From assembly GCF_016807805.1 (NCBI RefSeq), contig NZ_CP063362.1:558001-622000 (forward strand): a DNA stretch of 64,000 nt, in the 5' to 3' direction. A program made the position numbers and the translations under genes. Source of the DNA: Xanthobacter dioxanivorans (lineage in GTDB: Bacteria; Pseudomonadota; Alphaproteobacteria; Rhizobiales; Xanthobacteraceae). This document shows, in pieces, positions 1-8,004 of the stretch. Positions within the stretch are counted from its first letter, which is position 1; every line of letters begins with the position of its first letter. Under the pieces are notes generated by a model. That model was not told where the DNA came from. It saw only the letters and a program-made list of their open reading frames with translations, and ran no database searches.

Positions 1-836
1 TTCAGCACGCCGGACGCCTGCTCGCGGCCCACCACGTCCATGTCCGATTCCGAGAGCCACACGCTCGACGACACCTTGGAGAGCGGCAGCCCGTTGCGGA
101 TGGCCTCGGTGAGGGCGACCGTCTGTCCGACGCCGGCGCCCCAGAACACGATCCAGTCCGGCCGCGTGCGGCGGACCTGCGGCCAGATGGCGGACTGGTC
201 GTTGCCGGGCGGTGTGTAGGGGAAGGTGGAGAGCTCGAAGCCGAGCTTCTCCTGCAGGCGCTTCAGTACCGGTAGTGGCTCCTTGCCGAAGGGCGTGTCG
301 ATATGCACGAAGCAGATCTTCTTGCCCTTCAGGTCGCCGGACTGCTGGCGGAAATAGTCCACGAGCAGCGCTATCTGCGTCCAGTAATTGGGCGAGAGCG
401 GGAAGACGTAGGGGAATACCGTGCCATCCGCCGCGTCACTGCGGCCGGAAAAGGCGGTGATGAGGTTGATCTTGTCTTCCAGCGCGCGGGGGGTGAGCGC
501 GCGGGCGACGGGCGTCGAGAGCGGATCCACCAGCACCGCGCCCTGGCTCCTGGCGCGCTCGTAGGCCTCTATGGCCCGGGGCAGGTCGTTGCCGTGGTCG
601 GAGACGTCGGGAAGGATGGTGTATCCGTTGACGCCGCCGCGGGCATTGACGAGGCTTATGTAGTCCCGCTGGCCCTGATTGTATTCGGCTGTCACGAACG
701 TATAGATCTTGGTGAAGTCCTGCGGCATGGAGAAGCGGATGACCTTCTCCTGCGCCGAAGCGGGCGCGATGCGAAACTGCGCGGCGAGCGCGGCCGCGGC
801 GGCGCTCGTCAGCAGGGTGCGGCGTGTCACGGACAT
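1..836 (-). CDS. ABC transporter substrate-binding protein, Liv type (partial, C-terminus off window)
   Basis: The first 278 residues of a periplasmic Leu/Ile/Val-family binding protein; the end runs off the left edge of the window. The N-terminus has a twin-arginine-like stretch (TRRTLL at residues 4-9) followed by an alanine-rich hydrophobic segment ending near SAQ, so export, possibly by Tat, is likely. The mature part has the type I periplasmic fold features of branched-chain amino-acid and amide binding proteins (a DYISLVNARGGVNG stretch near the N-terminus). It lies 66 bp after the LivM gene and is probably the last visible member of that minus-strand operon. The ligand is unknown; neighbouring acyl-CoA ligases suggest a carboxylic acid. 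Confidence 0.85.
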   Translation of the reverse strand, partial: MSVTRRTLLTSAAAAALAAQFRIAPASAQEKVIRFSMPQDFTKIYTFVTAEYNQGQRDYISLVNARGGVNGYTILPDVSDHGNDLPRAIEAYERARSQGAVLVDPLSTPVARALTPRALEDKINLITAFSGRSDAADGTVFPYVFPLSPNYWTQIALLVDYFRQQSGDLKGKKICFVHIDTPFGKEPLPVLKRLQEKLGFELSTFPYTPPGNDQSAIWPQVRRTRPDWIVFWGAGVGQTVALTEAIRNGLPLSKVSSSVWLSESDMDVVGREQASGVL

Positions 837-902
837 GATTTCCTCCCCTTGTATTTGCGGGGCGGCTTTCCCGCCGCCCTCCCTCACGCAGTGCGGCCGG
901 CG

Positions 903-1973
903 TTATCTGGCGTGGCGGAAGGGCCAGACCAGGAGGTAGTTGCGGGCATTGTTGTAGATCTTGGCGAGGCCGAGGGGCTCCCACAGCAGAAAGCCCATGA
1001 TCATCGCGCCGTAGAGCATCAGCGGCAGGTGCGCGCGCAGCTCCGCCGAGATGGAGAGGCCGAGCAGCGCCGCGCCCGCGCCCACGAGATGGTTCAGCAC
1101 GATGGGGGCGAACAGGATGAGCGCCGCGCCGAAGAAGGAGCCGAGGACGCTGCCGAGCCCGCCCACGATCACTATCGCCACCAGCTGAATGGACAAATCG
1201 AGGTGGAACTGGTCGGGCGAGATGGCGCGATAATAGCTCACCGCCAGCACCGACCCGACCACCCCGCCGATGAAGGACGAGACCCAGAAGGCCAGCAGCT
1301 TGAAGCGGAAGGAATCCACGCCGATCACCGCCGCGGCGTAATCCTTCTCGCGCACGGCGGCGAGCGCACGGCCAAAGCTGGTACGCTTCACGTTCAGCAT
1401 GAACAGGGTGACGACGACGCACACGCCGAGCGCGAAGTAATAGGCCGCGCCATCGCTCGACAGAGGCACCCCGAGGAACCGCACCGGCGGCACCTGCAGC
1501 GTCGCCTGCGTGCCGCCGCTGATGAACTCGAAATGGCTGATGAGAAAGTCGACGATGTACTGCATGGCGAGCGTCGCCATGGCGAGGTAGAGCCCCTTCA
1601 CGCGCAGGGCCGCCGCGCCGAACAGGCTGCCGACGGCAGCGCTCATGAGCCCGCCGGCGAGCATGGCGATTTCCAGCGGGACGCCGACGCGCAGGAGGTG
1701 GACGGAGGCGTAGGCGCCGATCCCGATCACCGCGCCGTAGCCGAGATGGATCTGTCCGGCGCCGCCCATCAGCAAATTGAGGCCGAGGGCCGCTGTGGAC
1801 CAGATGATCCAGGGCAGGATGTAGGTGACGAGATAGAGCCGCTCAAACACGAACGGGGCAGCGAGCAGCACCGCGAATGCCACGGCCACGAGGCCACGGT
1901 CGAAGGCGAACGGCCACAGCTGGCGCTCGTCCTGGTAGCGGGTGTGCAGGGTACCGGCTCGGCGATAGAACAT
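903..1973 (-). CDS. livM: Branched-chain amino acid-type ABC transporter permease (LivM family)
   Basis: Integral membrane permease of the LivM family, 356 residues, with about nine or ten hydrophobic segments and the family stretch NLLMGGAGQIHLGYGAVIGIG near residues 65-85. It would pair with the LivH protein encoded just upstream to form the membrane channel. The ATG at 1973 overlaps the livH stop in a TGATG arrangement, implying translational coupling; a GTG three bases further upstream is an alternative start. The substrate is not necessarily an amino acid: transporters of this family beside CoA ligases often carry aromatic or aliphatic acids. It is part of the minus-strand operon livG, acyl-CoA synthetase, livH, livM, binding protein. 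Confidence 0.92.
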   Translation of the reverse strand: MFYRRAGTLHTRYQDERQLWPFAFDRGLVAVAFAVLLAAPFVFERLYLVTYILPWIIWSTAALGLNLLMGGAGQIHLGYGAVIGIGAYASVHLLRVGVPLEIAMLAGGLMSAAVGSLFGAAALRVKGLYLAMATLAMQYIVDFLISHFEFISGGTQATLQVPPVRFLGVPLSSDGAAYYFALGVCVVVTLFMLNVKRTSFGRALAAVREKDYAAAVIGVDSFRFKLLAFWVSSFIGGVVGSVLAVSYYRAISPDQFHLDLSIQLVAIVIVGGLGSVLGSFFGAALILFAPIVLNHLVGAGAALLGLSISAELRAHLPLMLYGAMIMGFLLWEPLGLAKIYNNARNYLLVWPFRHAR

Positions 1974-2860
1974 CACACCCTCTCGATATGCTCGCGGCCG
2001 AACAGGCCGTGGGGGCGCAGCATGAGCGTCATCAGGATGATCACGGAGGCCACCACATCGCGGGTACCCCCGCCCACCAGCGGGTCGAGGAAGCCGGTGG
2101 CGAGGCTTTCGGCGAGGCCCACGAGCACGCCGGCCACCAGCACGCCGGGGATGGAATCAAGCCCGCCGAGGATGGCGATGGCGAGGGCCTTGATGAGCAG
2201 CAGCGACAGCGACCAGTCCACGCCTTGGGTGGCGCCCCACAGGATGCCGGCGGTGGTCGCCATGACCGCCGACAGCCCCCAGGCGACGGCGATTGCGCGT
2301 TCCACACGGATGCCGACCGACCAGGAGGCGGTCTGGTCGTCCGAGACCGCGCGCATGAGCACGCCGAAGCGCGAGTTGAAGAAGACGATGGCGAGCATGA
2401 CCAGCGCCAGCGAGATGAGGCCGCCGATCATGGTGGCGCGGTTGACTAGGATGTCGCCGAGGAAGAGCGGATCGTTGGGAATGCCCACGTCCAGCTTTTT
2501 CACCGCCGCGCCGAACACGCCCGGCAGCACGCCGCGCAGCATGATCTCCATGCCGATGGTGAGCATGATGACCATGATCACCGGCTGGCCGATCATGCGC
2601 CTCAGGGCGAGGCGCTCCGTGAGCACCCCGGCGCCGAACATCACCGCGAGGCCGAGCGGGATAGCGAGCCACACCGGCGTGCCGAGCCGGGCGGAGATGG
2701 CCCAGGTGACGTACGCGCCCATCATGGCGAGGGCGCCCTGGGCGAGGTTGGCGATGCCGGAGGTCTTGTAGATGAGCACGAGGCCGGCGGCGACCAGCGC
2801 ATACATGAGGCCGACGAAGACGCCGTTGACCGAAAGTTCGAGGATCAGCGACAGGTCCAT
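1973..2860 (-). CDS. livH: Branched-chain amino acid-type ABC transporter permease (LivH family)
   Basis: LivH-family inner-membrane permease, 295 residues, rich in hydrophobic segments. The N-terminal pattern NGVFVGLMYALVAAGLVLIY is diagnostic for the family, and a GLDSIPGVLVAG segment near residue 235 matches the conserved cytoplasmic loop that contacts the ATPase. It is separated by only three bases from the acyl-CoA synthetase stop codon upstream and overlaps livM downstream, so it sits in a tightly packed operon. It forms a heterodimeric channel with LivM. The natural substrate cannot be read from the sequence. Confidence 0.92.
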   Translation of the reverse strand: MDLSLILELSVNGVFVGLMYALVAAGLVLIYKTSGIANLAQGALAMMGAYVTWAISARLGTPVWLAIPLGLAVMFGAGVLTERLALRRMIGQPVIMVIMLTIGMEIMLRGVLPGVFGAAVKKLDVGIPNDPLFLGDILVNRATMIGGLISLALVMLAIVFFNSRFGVLMRAVSDDQTASWSVGIRVERAIAVAWGLSAVMATTAGILWGATQGVDWSLSLLLIKALAIAILGGLDSIPGVLVAGVLVGLAESLATGFLDPLVGGGTRDVVASVIILMTLMLRPHGLFGREHIERV

Positions 2861-2863
2861 GGG

Positions 2864-4804
2864 CTAAACCTTCCAGATCCGCAGCTCGCGGCGCAGCCTG
2901 CCGCGGCCGCCGCCGTCATAGGTGATGGCCGCGTCGAAGGAGACGCTTTCGGAGCCGTCGTAGAGCGCGTCGGCGACCGCCGCATAGCTGGTCTCGATCA
3001 CGTTGCGACGGAGCTTGCGGGTGCGCGTCACCTCCCCGTCGTCGGCGTCGAAATCCTTGTGCAGGTTGACGAAGCGGCGGATGCACAGGGGCTCCGGCTG
3101 GCTCTCGTTCACCTTGGCGACGATATCGGCGACGAGGGCGTAGACCTCCGGCTTCTGCGACAGCTCCGCATAGGAGGCGTAGGAGATGGAGCGCTGCTCC
3201 GCCCAATGGCCGACGGCGTCGTAGTCGATGCAGGCGATGGCGGTGAGCTCGGGCCGCCCCGCGCCGAAGATCGCGACGTTGCGCAGGAAGGGGGAGAATT
3301 TCAGCCGGTTCTCGATGAAGTTGGGAATGAAGCGCTCGCCCGTGCTGGTGCGCACCACCTCGCTCACGCGGCCGAGCACCACGAGGCTGTCGTCCTCCTC
3401 CAGATAGCCGGCGTCGCCGGTGCGCAGCCAGCCGTCGGCGAGGGCCTTCTCGGTGGCGGCGGGGTCGTCGAAATAGCCGTCGAAGACGGAGCCGGAGCGG
3501 ATGAGGATCTCGCCGGTGTCGTCGATCCGGACCTCGACGCCCGGCATGGCGCGGCCCACCGTGTGGCCGCGCACGCTGCCCTCGCCCTGCGCCGCCGAGA
3601 GCGCGCAGGTTTCGGTCTGGCCGTAGAACTGCTTCAGCTTGATGCCGAGCGCGCGGAAGAACAGGAAGGTCTCGTCGCCCATGGCCTCGCCGCCGGTGAA
3701 GGCGCGCTCGGCCCGCGACAGACCGAGATAGTCCTTGATGGGGCCGTAGATCACGACGTCGCCCACGCCGGCCACGATGCGCTCAGACACGGTAAGGGCC
3801 TTGCCCGCCATGCGCTTGCGCTCGGTGGCGATGGCGCGGGGCATGAAGAAGTCGAACAGCCGGCGCTTCAGCGGGGTGGAATCCGCCATGCCCACCTGCA
3901 CGCGGGTGAGCATGTTGTCCCACGCTCGCGGCGCGGCGAGATAGAAGGTGGGAGCGACTTCGCGCAGATCGTGGAGCGCGGTTTCCTGCCGCTCGGGGAC
4001 GTTGATGGTGGCCTGCAGCAGGACGCCCGCGCCGAGCGTGAAGACGAAGTCGCCCACCCATGCCGTGGGCAGGTAGGCGAACAGCTCTTCGTTCTGCCGG
4101 AAGTATCCGCCCGCCTCCGCATTGGCGATGCCGGACACGATGTTGCGGTGCCTCAGCGGAATGCCCTTGGGCGTGCCGGTCGTGCCGGAGGAATAGAGGA
4201 GGACGGTGATGTCGTCCGCTCCCGCGCGGCCGATGAGCCCCGCCCGCAGCTCCGGCTGGCGCTCCAAGCGCTCGCGCCCGCGCCGGATCGCCTCGTCGAG
4301 GGAGACGATGCCGTCCTGCGCATAGGCGGAGATGCCGCGCCGGTCGTCATAGATGATGATTTCCGGCCGCCCGGTGCGCTGGCGCACCTCGAGGAGCTTG
4401 TCCACCTGCTCCTGGTCCTCGGCGAGCGCGATGCGCGGAGTGCCGAAGCGCATGTAGATCGGGAACTCCTCCGCGGGCACGTCGGGGAAAACCGGGGAGG
4501 GAAAGGCGCGCAGCATGTTCGCCGCGATCATGGCGAAGTAGAGCCGCACCCGGTTGTCGCCCACCACGGTGAGGGCCTCTCCCGCGCCGAGGCCGAGGTG
4601 CTCGAGGCCGGCCGCGATCGCGAGGATGTCGTCGAGCGCGCGCGCCCAGGACCATTCCTGCCAGACGCCGAAGTCGCGCTCGCGGAAGCCGATCCGCTTG
4701 GGCGTCTCGGCCGCGTTGCGCGCGAGCGCGCCGACCAGGGTGGCGGGGTGTCCGTCGGCCGTTCTCGGCCAGTCGACGGCGGTGTGGTCGGCAGCGGCGG
4801 TCAT
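2864..4804 (-). CDS. AMP-dependent acyl-CoA synthetase (long-chain FadD/AMP-binding type)
   Basis: ANL-superfamily ligase of 646 residues that would activate a carboxylic acid to its acyl-CoA via an acyl-adenylate. The AMP-binding P-loop (YSSGTTGTPKG) is present around residue 205, and the C-terminal hinge region has GWLRTGDAGYLEED followed by VVLGRVSEVVRTSTGERF. Length and the FIPNFIENRLKFSPF stretch match the long-chain-type ligases often embedded in Liv operons. The ATG at 4804 overlaps the livG stop (ATGA), giving coupling. An upstream reading-frame extension into livG exists but is an artefact of GC-rich coding. The acid it activates is unknown; import by the neighbouring transporter is a reasonable inference. 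Confidence 0.9.
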   Translation of the reverse strand: MTAAADHTAVDWPRTADGHPATLVGALARNAAETPKRIGFRERDFGVWQEWSWARALDDILAIAAGLEHLGLGAGEALTVVGDNRVRLYFAMIAANMLRAFPSPVFPDVPAEEFPIYMRFGTPRIALAEDQEQVDKLLEVRQRTGRPEIIIYDDRRGISAYAQDGIVSLDEAIRRGRERLERQPELRAGLIGRAGADDITVLLYSSGTTGTPKGIPLRHRNIVSGIANAEAGGYFRQNEELFAYLPTAWVGDFVFTLGAGVLLQATINVPERQETALHDLREVAPTFYLAAPRAWDNMLTRVQVGMADSTPLKRRLFDFFMPRAIATERKRMAGKALTVSERIVAGVGDVVIYGPIKDYLGLSRAERAFTGGEAMGDETFLFFRALGIKLKQFYGQTETCALSAAQGEGSVRGHTVGRAMPGVEVRIDDTGEILIRSGSVFDGYFDDPAATEKALADGWLRTGDAGYLEEDDSLVVLGRVSEVVRTSTGERFIPNFIENRLKFSPFLRNVAIFGAGRPELTAIACIDYDAVGHWAEQRSISYASYAELSQKPEVYALVADIVAKVNESQPEPLCIRRFVNLHKDFDADDGEVTRTRKLRRNVIETSYAAVADALYDGSESVSFDAAITYDGGGRGRLRRELRIWKV

Positions 4805-5661
4805 GACACGCCTCCGGCATGGCGCGCCGCCGCCCGCTCGCCGAGATAGGCCTTCACCACCCGCGGCTCGGTTATGGCCGCGACGGGCTCGCCTTCCGCG
4901 ATGACCTCGCCGTAGCAGAGCACGACCACCTGGTCGCAGATGGCGGTCACCACGTCCATGTGGTGCTCGATGATGAAGATGGTGACGTCGCGCTCGTCCC
5001 GGGCGTCGAGGATGAAGCGCGCGATGTACTCCTTCTCCTCCTGGTTCATGCCCGCCATGGGCTCGTCCAGGATGAGGAAGCGCGGTTCGGCGACGAGGGC
5101 CCGCGCCAGCTCCACGCGCTTCTGCAGGCCCATCGGGATGACCTCCACGGGCTCGTTGCGGATGTCCTGGAGCTGCATGAAGTCGATGATCTCTTCCACG
5201 ATCCGGCGATGGGCCAGCTCCTCCCGTTCGGCCCAGACCCAGTAGAAGAGACTGCCGAGCGCGCTCGGGCGCATGTGCACGTGCCGGCCGAGCAGGATGT
5301 TGTCGAGAACGCTCATGCCCTTGAACAAGGCGAGGTTCTGGAAGGTCCGCGCCACCCCGCAGCGAGCCACCTTGTGCGGCGCCATGCGGGTGATGTCCCG
5401 GCCGAACAGCTCCACCTGCCCGGCATTGGGCGGGTAGAAGCCGGTCATCACGTTCACCATGGTGGTCTTGCCGGAGCCGTTCGGCCCGACGAGGCCGAAG
5501 ATCTCGCTCCGGCGCACCTTCAGGTCCACGCCCTTCAGCGCCTTCAGCCCGCCGAAGGACCGCTCGATGCCGCGGCAGGACAGGGCGATGTCGGAACTTC
5601 CGGCGCGGCCACGCGACAGCGGCGGCGCAGGGCGCAAGGGCTGCGCGCTGGCGTACGTCAA
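4801..5661 (-). CDS. livG: Branched-chain amino acid-type ABC transporter ATP-binding protein (LivG family)
   Basis: ABC ATPase of 286 residues. Walker A (GPNGSGKTT) lies at residues 59-67 and Walker B (FLILDEPMAG) around residue 195. The signature motif is an atypical PMGLQKRVELARAL instead of LSGGQ, a variant found in one LivG subgroup. The C-terminal helix ending in VVKAYLGERA is typical of LivG. It is the first gene of the minus-strand transporter operon; a matching LivF was not seen and is probably beyond the left edge. Upstream lie two candidate TetR operators (5738-5752 and 5848-5862) shared with the divergent ligase gene. Confidence 0.92.
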   Translation of the reverse strand: MTYASAQPLRPAPPLSRGRAGSSDIALSCRGIERSFGGLKALKGVDLKVRRSEIFGLVGPNGSGKTTMVNVMTGFYPPNAGQVELFGRDITRMAPHKVARCGVARTFQNLALFKGMSVLDNILLGRHVHMRPSALGSLFYWVWAEREELAHRRIVEEIIDFMQLQDIRNEPVEVIPMGLQKRVELARALVAEPRFLILDEPMAGMNQEEKEYIARFILDARDERDVTIFIIEHHMDVVTAICDQVVVLCYGEVIAEGEPVAAITEPRVVKAYLGERAAARHAGGVS

Positions 5662-5737
5662 TGCCGATCCTCCCCATGACCCGCTCCACCCCGGCGAGGC
5701 GGCTGCGGGCGGACTTTGTGTCCGTCGTTTTGCCGTA

Positions 5738-5752
5738 TTGAACAGACTTCAT
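5738..5752. promoter_or_regulatory. Candidate TetR operator (TTGAACAGACTTCAT)
   Basis: Imperfect 15-bp dyad, TTGAA-N5-TTCAT, 76 bp upstream of livG. It shares half-sites with the sequences at 5848, 9295 and 9448. The regulator is probably the TetR protein encoded at 7213. Inference from recurrence only. Confidence 0.5.
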
Positions 5753-5847
5753 TATATGCTGTCAATAGCGCATGAATTTCGTCTCATGGCTGCGCATATG
5801 TGCTAAAAATCACGCAAATAAGCCGACTTGAATCCCTATGCTGAAAA

Positions 5848-5862
5848 ATGAATTGTCTTCAT
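5848..5862. promoter_or_regulatory. Candidate TetR operator (ATGAATTGTCTTCAT)
   Basis: 15-bp dyad ATGAA-N5-TTCAT in the divergent region between livG and the PaaK-like ligase. It would fall inside the ligase reading frame if the ATG at 5848 were used, which supports the downstream start at 5920. Confidence 0.55.
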
Positions 5863-5919
5863 AACGACATGCCGCATGAGCGAATGCGGCGCGCGGGATG
5901 CAAGGGAGGTGAGGTGGTG

Positions 5920-7113
5920 ATGAACGGCTTTTACGACGCGGGGGATCGGGATGCGCCGGACGCGCGCGAGGCGCGGCTCCTGGCGCTCATCGGCGCGGTT
6001 GCGGGGGCGTCGGTCCGGCGGGATCTCCCGTTCGATCGCGCGGCCTTGGAGGCGCTGCCGATCTTGCGGAAATCCGATCTGCCGCGGCTGCAGGCGGAGC
6101 GGCCGCCCTTCGGCGGTCTCGTGGCGGGCCCAGTCAGGGGCTTTTCGCGGCTGTTCCTGTCGCCGGGACCCATCTGCGAGCCGCAGCTGCCGGCGCCGGA
6201 TGGCTCGAATGCGGCGCGTGCATTGCACGCGGCCGGCTTCCGCGCCGGCCAGATCGTGCTCAATACCTTCAACTATCACCTGACGCCCGGCGGGCTCATG
6301 ATGGACGAGGCGGCGCGCGCCCTCCGCTGCGCCGTTATTCCGGCCGGAGCGTCGGGCACCGAGCAGGTGCTGCAGGTGCTGGCCCGCTACCGGCCTGAGG
6401 CCTATGTGGGCACGGCGGACCATCTCAACATCCTCGCCGGCGCGGCGGATGCGGCCGACATCGCCTTTCCGATTCTGCGCGCCGCAGTGGCGGGGGCCGC
6501 GGTCCCGGCGACGCTGCGCGCGGCTTTCCGGGCGCGCGGCATCGAGGTGTTCGAGCTCTACGGCACCGCCGAGCTCGGCATCGTCGCCTACGAGACGGAT
6601 GCGCATGACGGCTTCGTGGTGAACGAGGGCTTCCTCGTGGAGATCCTCGATCCCGCCACCGGCGCGCCGGTGCCTGAAGGCGAGGTCGGCGAGCTTGTCG
6701 TCACCCGGCCCGACCCCCTCTATCCGCTCCTGCGCTTCGCCACGGGTGATCTCTCGGCGGTGAAGCCGGGCACGAGCCCCTGCGGCCGCACCGCCGTGCG
6801 CATCCGGGGCTGGCTCGGCCGGGCGGACGATGCAGTGAAGGTGAAGGGCATGTTCGTGCATCCGTCCCAGGTCGCGGAGCTGCTGCGTCTGCACCCGGAG
6901 GTCGCGCGGGCCCGCCTTGTGATATCGCGCGCCAGCGAGCGGGATGTGCTGACGCTGGAGGCCGAGGTGGAGTGCGCGCCTGAGGGCTTCGATGCGCGCC
7001 TCGCCGAGACGCTGCGCGCCGTCACGCGCCTTGGCGGCGGTGTCCGGCTGCTGCCTCCGGGGACACTCGCCGGCGACGGGCGGCGGGTGGTGGACGAGCG
7101 CCGCTATGACTGA
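5920..7113 (+). CDS. Phenylacetate-CoA ligase-like (PaaK family) AMP-binding protein
   Basis: A 397-residue member of the PaaK branch of AMP-forming ligases. It retains the adenylate-site motif ELYGTAELG (about residues 210-220) and the PaaK-type LYPLLRFATGDLSAV segment (about 268-282) with a C-terminal domain. The usual glycine-rich P-loop SSGTTG is absent; the equivalent position reads FLSPGPICEPQ, a variant typical of one PaaK-like subfamily, so activity on ATP is uncertain. The start at 5920 is chosen because it follows a strong GGGAGGTGAGG ribosome site; the upstream ATG at 5848 overlaps a candidate operator. It is followed 99 bp later by the TetR regulator. Confidence 0.85.
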   Translation: MNGFYDAGDRDAPDAREARLLALIGAVAGASVRRDLPFDRAALEALPILRKSDLPRLQAERPPFGGLVAGPVRGFSRLFLSPGPICEPQLPAPDGSNAARALHAAGFRAGQIVLNTFNYHLTPGGLMMDEAARALRCAVIPAGASGTEQVLQVLARYRPEAYVGTADHLNILAGAADAADIAFPILRAAVAGAAVPATLRAAFRARGIEVFELYGTAELGIVAYETDAHDGFVVNEGFLVEILDPATGAPVPEGEVGELVVTRPDPLYPLLRFATGDLSAVKPGTSPCGRTAVRIRGWLGRADDAVKVKGMFVHPSQVAELLRLHPEVARARLVISRASERDVLTLEAEVECAPEGFDARLAETLRAVTRLGGGVRLLPPGTLAGDGRRVVDERRYD

Positions 7114-7212
7114 CGGATGCGCCGCGAATTGCCTTTCCGCCGGGCATACTTATGAATGCTTCTTGATTGCCCCGCCGGCGTCGGTGCGCCGGAGGGCTTG
7201 GAAGGACACGGG

Positions 7213-7941
7213 ATGGGCAAGGCAGGAGCGCCAGAGAAGACGCGCACGCGACGCCATGCGAACCGGCTGCCCGCCGAGAAGCGGATTTCCGACATCATGC
7301 TAGCGGCGCGGCAGGTCTTCACCGAGCGCGGCTACGACGATGCCCTGATCTCCGAGATCGCCGAGCGGGCGGGGGTGGTGGAGGGAAGCATCTATCGCTT
7401 CTTCACCAACAAGCGCGACCTTCTGGTGAAGGTGGTGGAGAGCTGGTACGAGGAGATGCTGGAGGAGGACAGTGCCCAGTTTTCCGCCGTGCGCGGCACC
7501 TGGAACCAGATCCGCTTCGTGGTGCTGCAGCATCTCTATTCGATCCGCCGCGAGCCGGGCCTCAGCCGACTGGTGTTCCAGAAGCTGCGCTCGGAGCCGA
7601 CCTATCGCGCCACCCGCGTCTTCCAGCTGAACCAGGCCTACACCCACCGCATCGTGGACATCGTGCGCGCCGCCGTCGCGGCCGGAGAGCTTCGCCCGGA
7701 CGTTTCGGCCGGACTGGTGCGGGACCTTATCTTCGGCGGTGTCGAGCACCGCACCTGGGCCTTCCTGCGCAACGAAGGCGACTTCGATCCCGTCGCCCTC
7801 GCCGACGACCTTACCAACATGGTCTATCGCGCCATGGCCATCCCCGCGGAGGACAGGCCCGACCGGCTCGAGAAGGCCGCGGAGCGGCTCGAGAAGGCCG
7901 CGGAGCGGCTGGAGCGGCTGGTGGACGATCCCGCCCGCTGA
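7213..7941 (+). CDS. TetR-family transcriptional regulator
   Basis: A 242-residue TetR repressor. The N-terminal helix-turn-helix (about residues 35-60, SEIAERAGVVEGSIYRFF) is clear, followed by a helical ligand domain. The C-terminus is an arginine/glutamate-rich helix encoded by a perfect 21-bp tandem duplication (7864-7905), giving RLEKAAE twice and then a partial third copy. The ATG at 7213 is preceded by GGAAGGACACGGG; 19 further residues upstream are possible. It is located between two divergent promoter regions that share a repeated dyad, so it is the best candidate regulator for both; the inducer may be an acyl-CoA. Confidence 0.9.
   Translation: MGKAGAPEKTRTRRHANRLPAEKRISDIMLAARQVFTERGYDDALISEIAERAGVVEGSIYRFFTNKRDLLVKVVESWYEEMLEEDSAQFSAVRGTWNQIRFVVLQHLYSIRREPGLSRLVFQKLRSEPTYRATRVFQLNQAYTHRIVDIVRAAVAAGELRPDVSAGLVRDLIFGGVEHRTWAFLRNEGDFDPVALADDLTNMVYRAMAIPAEDRPDRLEKAAERLEKAAERLERLVDDPAR
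7864..7905 (+). repeat. Two tandem 21-bp repeats at the 3' end of the TetR gene
   Basis: Two identical copies of a unit beginning CGGCTCGAGAAGGCC, followed by a degenerate partial third copy (7906-7920). The length is a multiple of three, so copy-number change would only lengthen or shorten the terminal helix. Confidence 0.85.
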
Positions 7942-8004
7942 GGTGCCTGCTGTAGCTACGCCCTGCCGCCGGGCGGTGGGGCGGGCGGGGTCGGAATGTG
8001 CGGC

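Noticed and set aside
303..2771. An 822-codon plus-strand open frame opposite livM and livH
   Set aside because: Shadow of GC-rich coding: arginine/histidine/glutamate-rich with no family resemblance, opposite two clear permeases.
4805..5752. The acyl-CoA synthetase frame extended upstream through livG to 5752
   Set aside because: The extension is out-of-frame livG sequence without homology; the synthetase starts at 4804 with an ATGA overlap.
7152..7167. Partial ATGAAT half-site upstream of tetR considered as a fifth operator
   Set aside because: Only one half matches (ATGAATGCTTCTTGAT); too weak to list with the other four.
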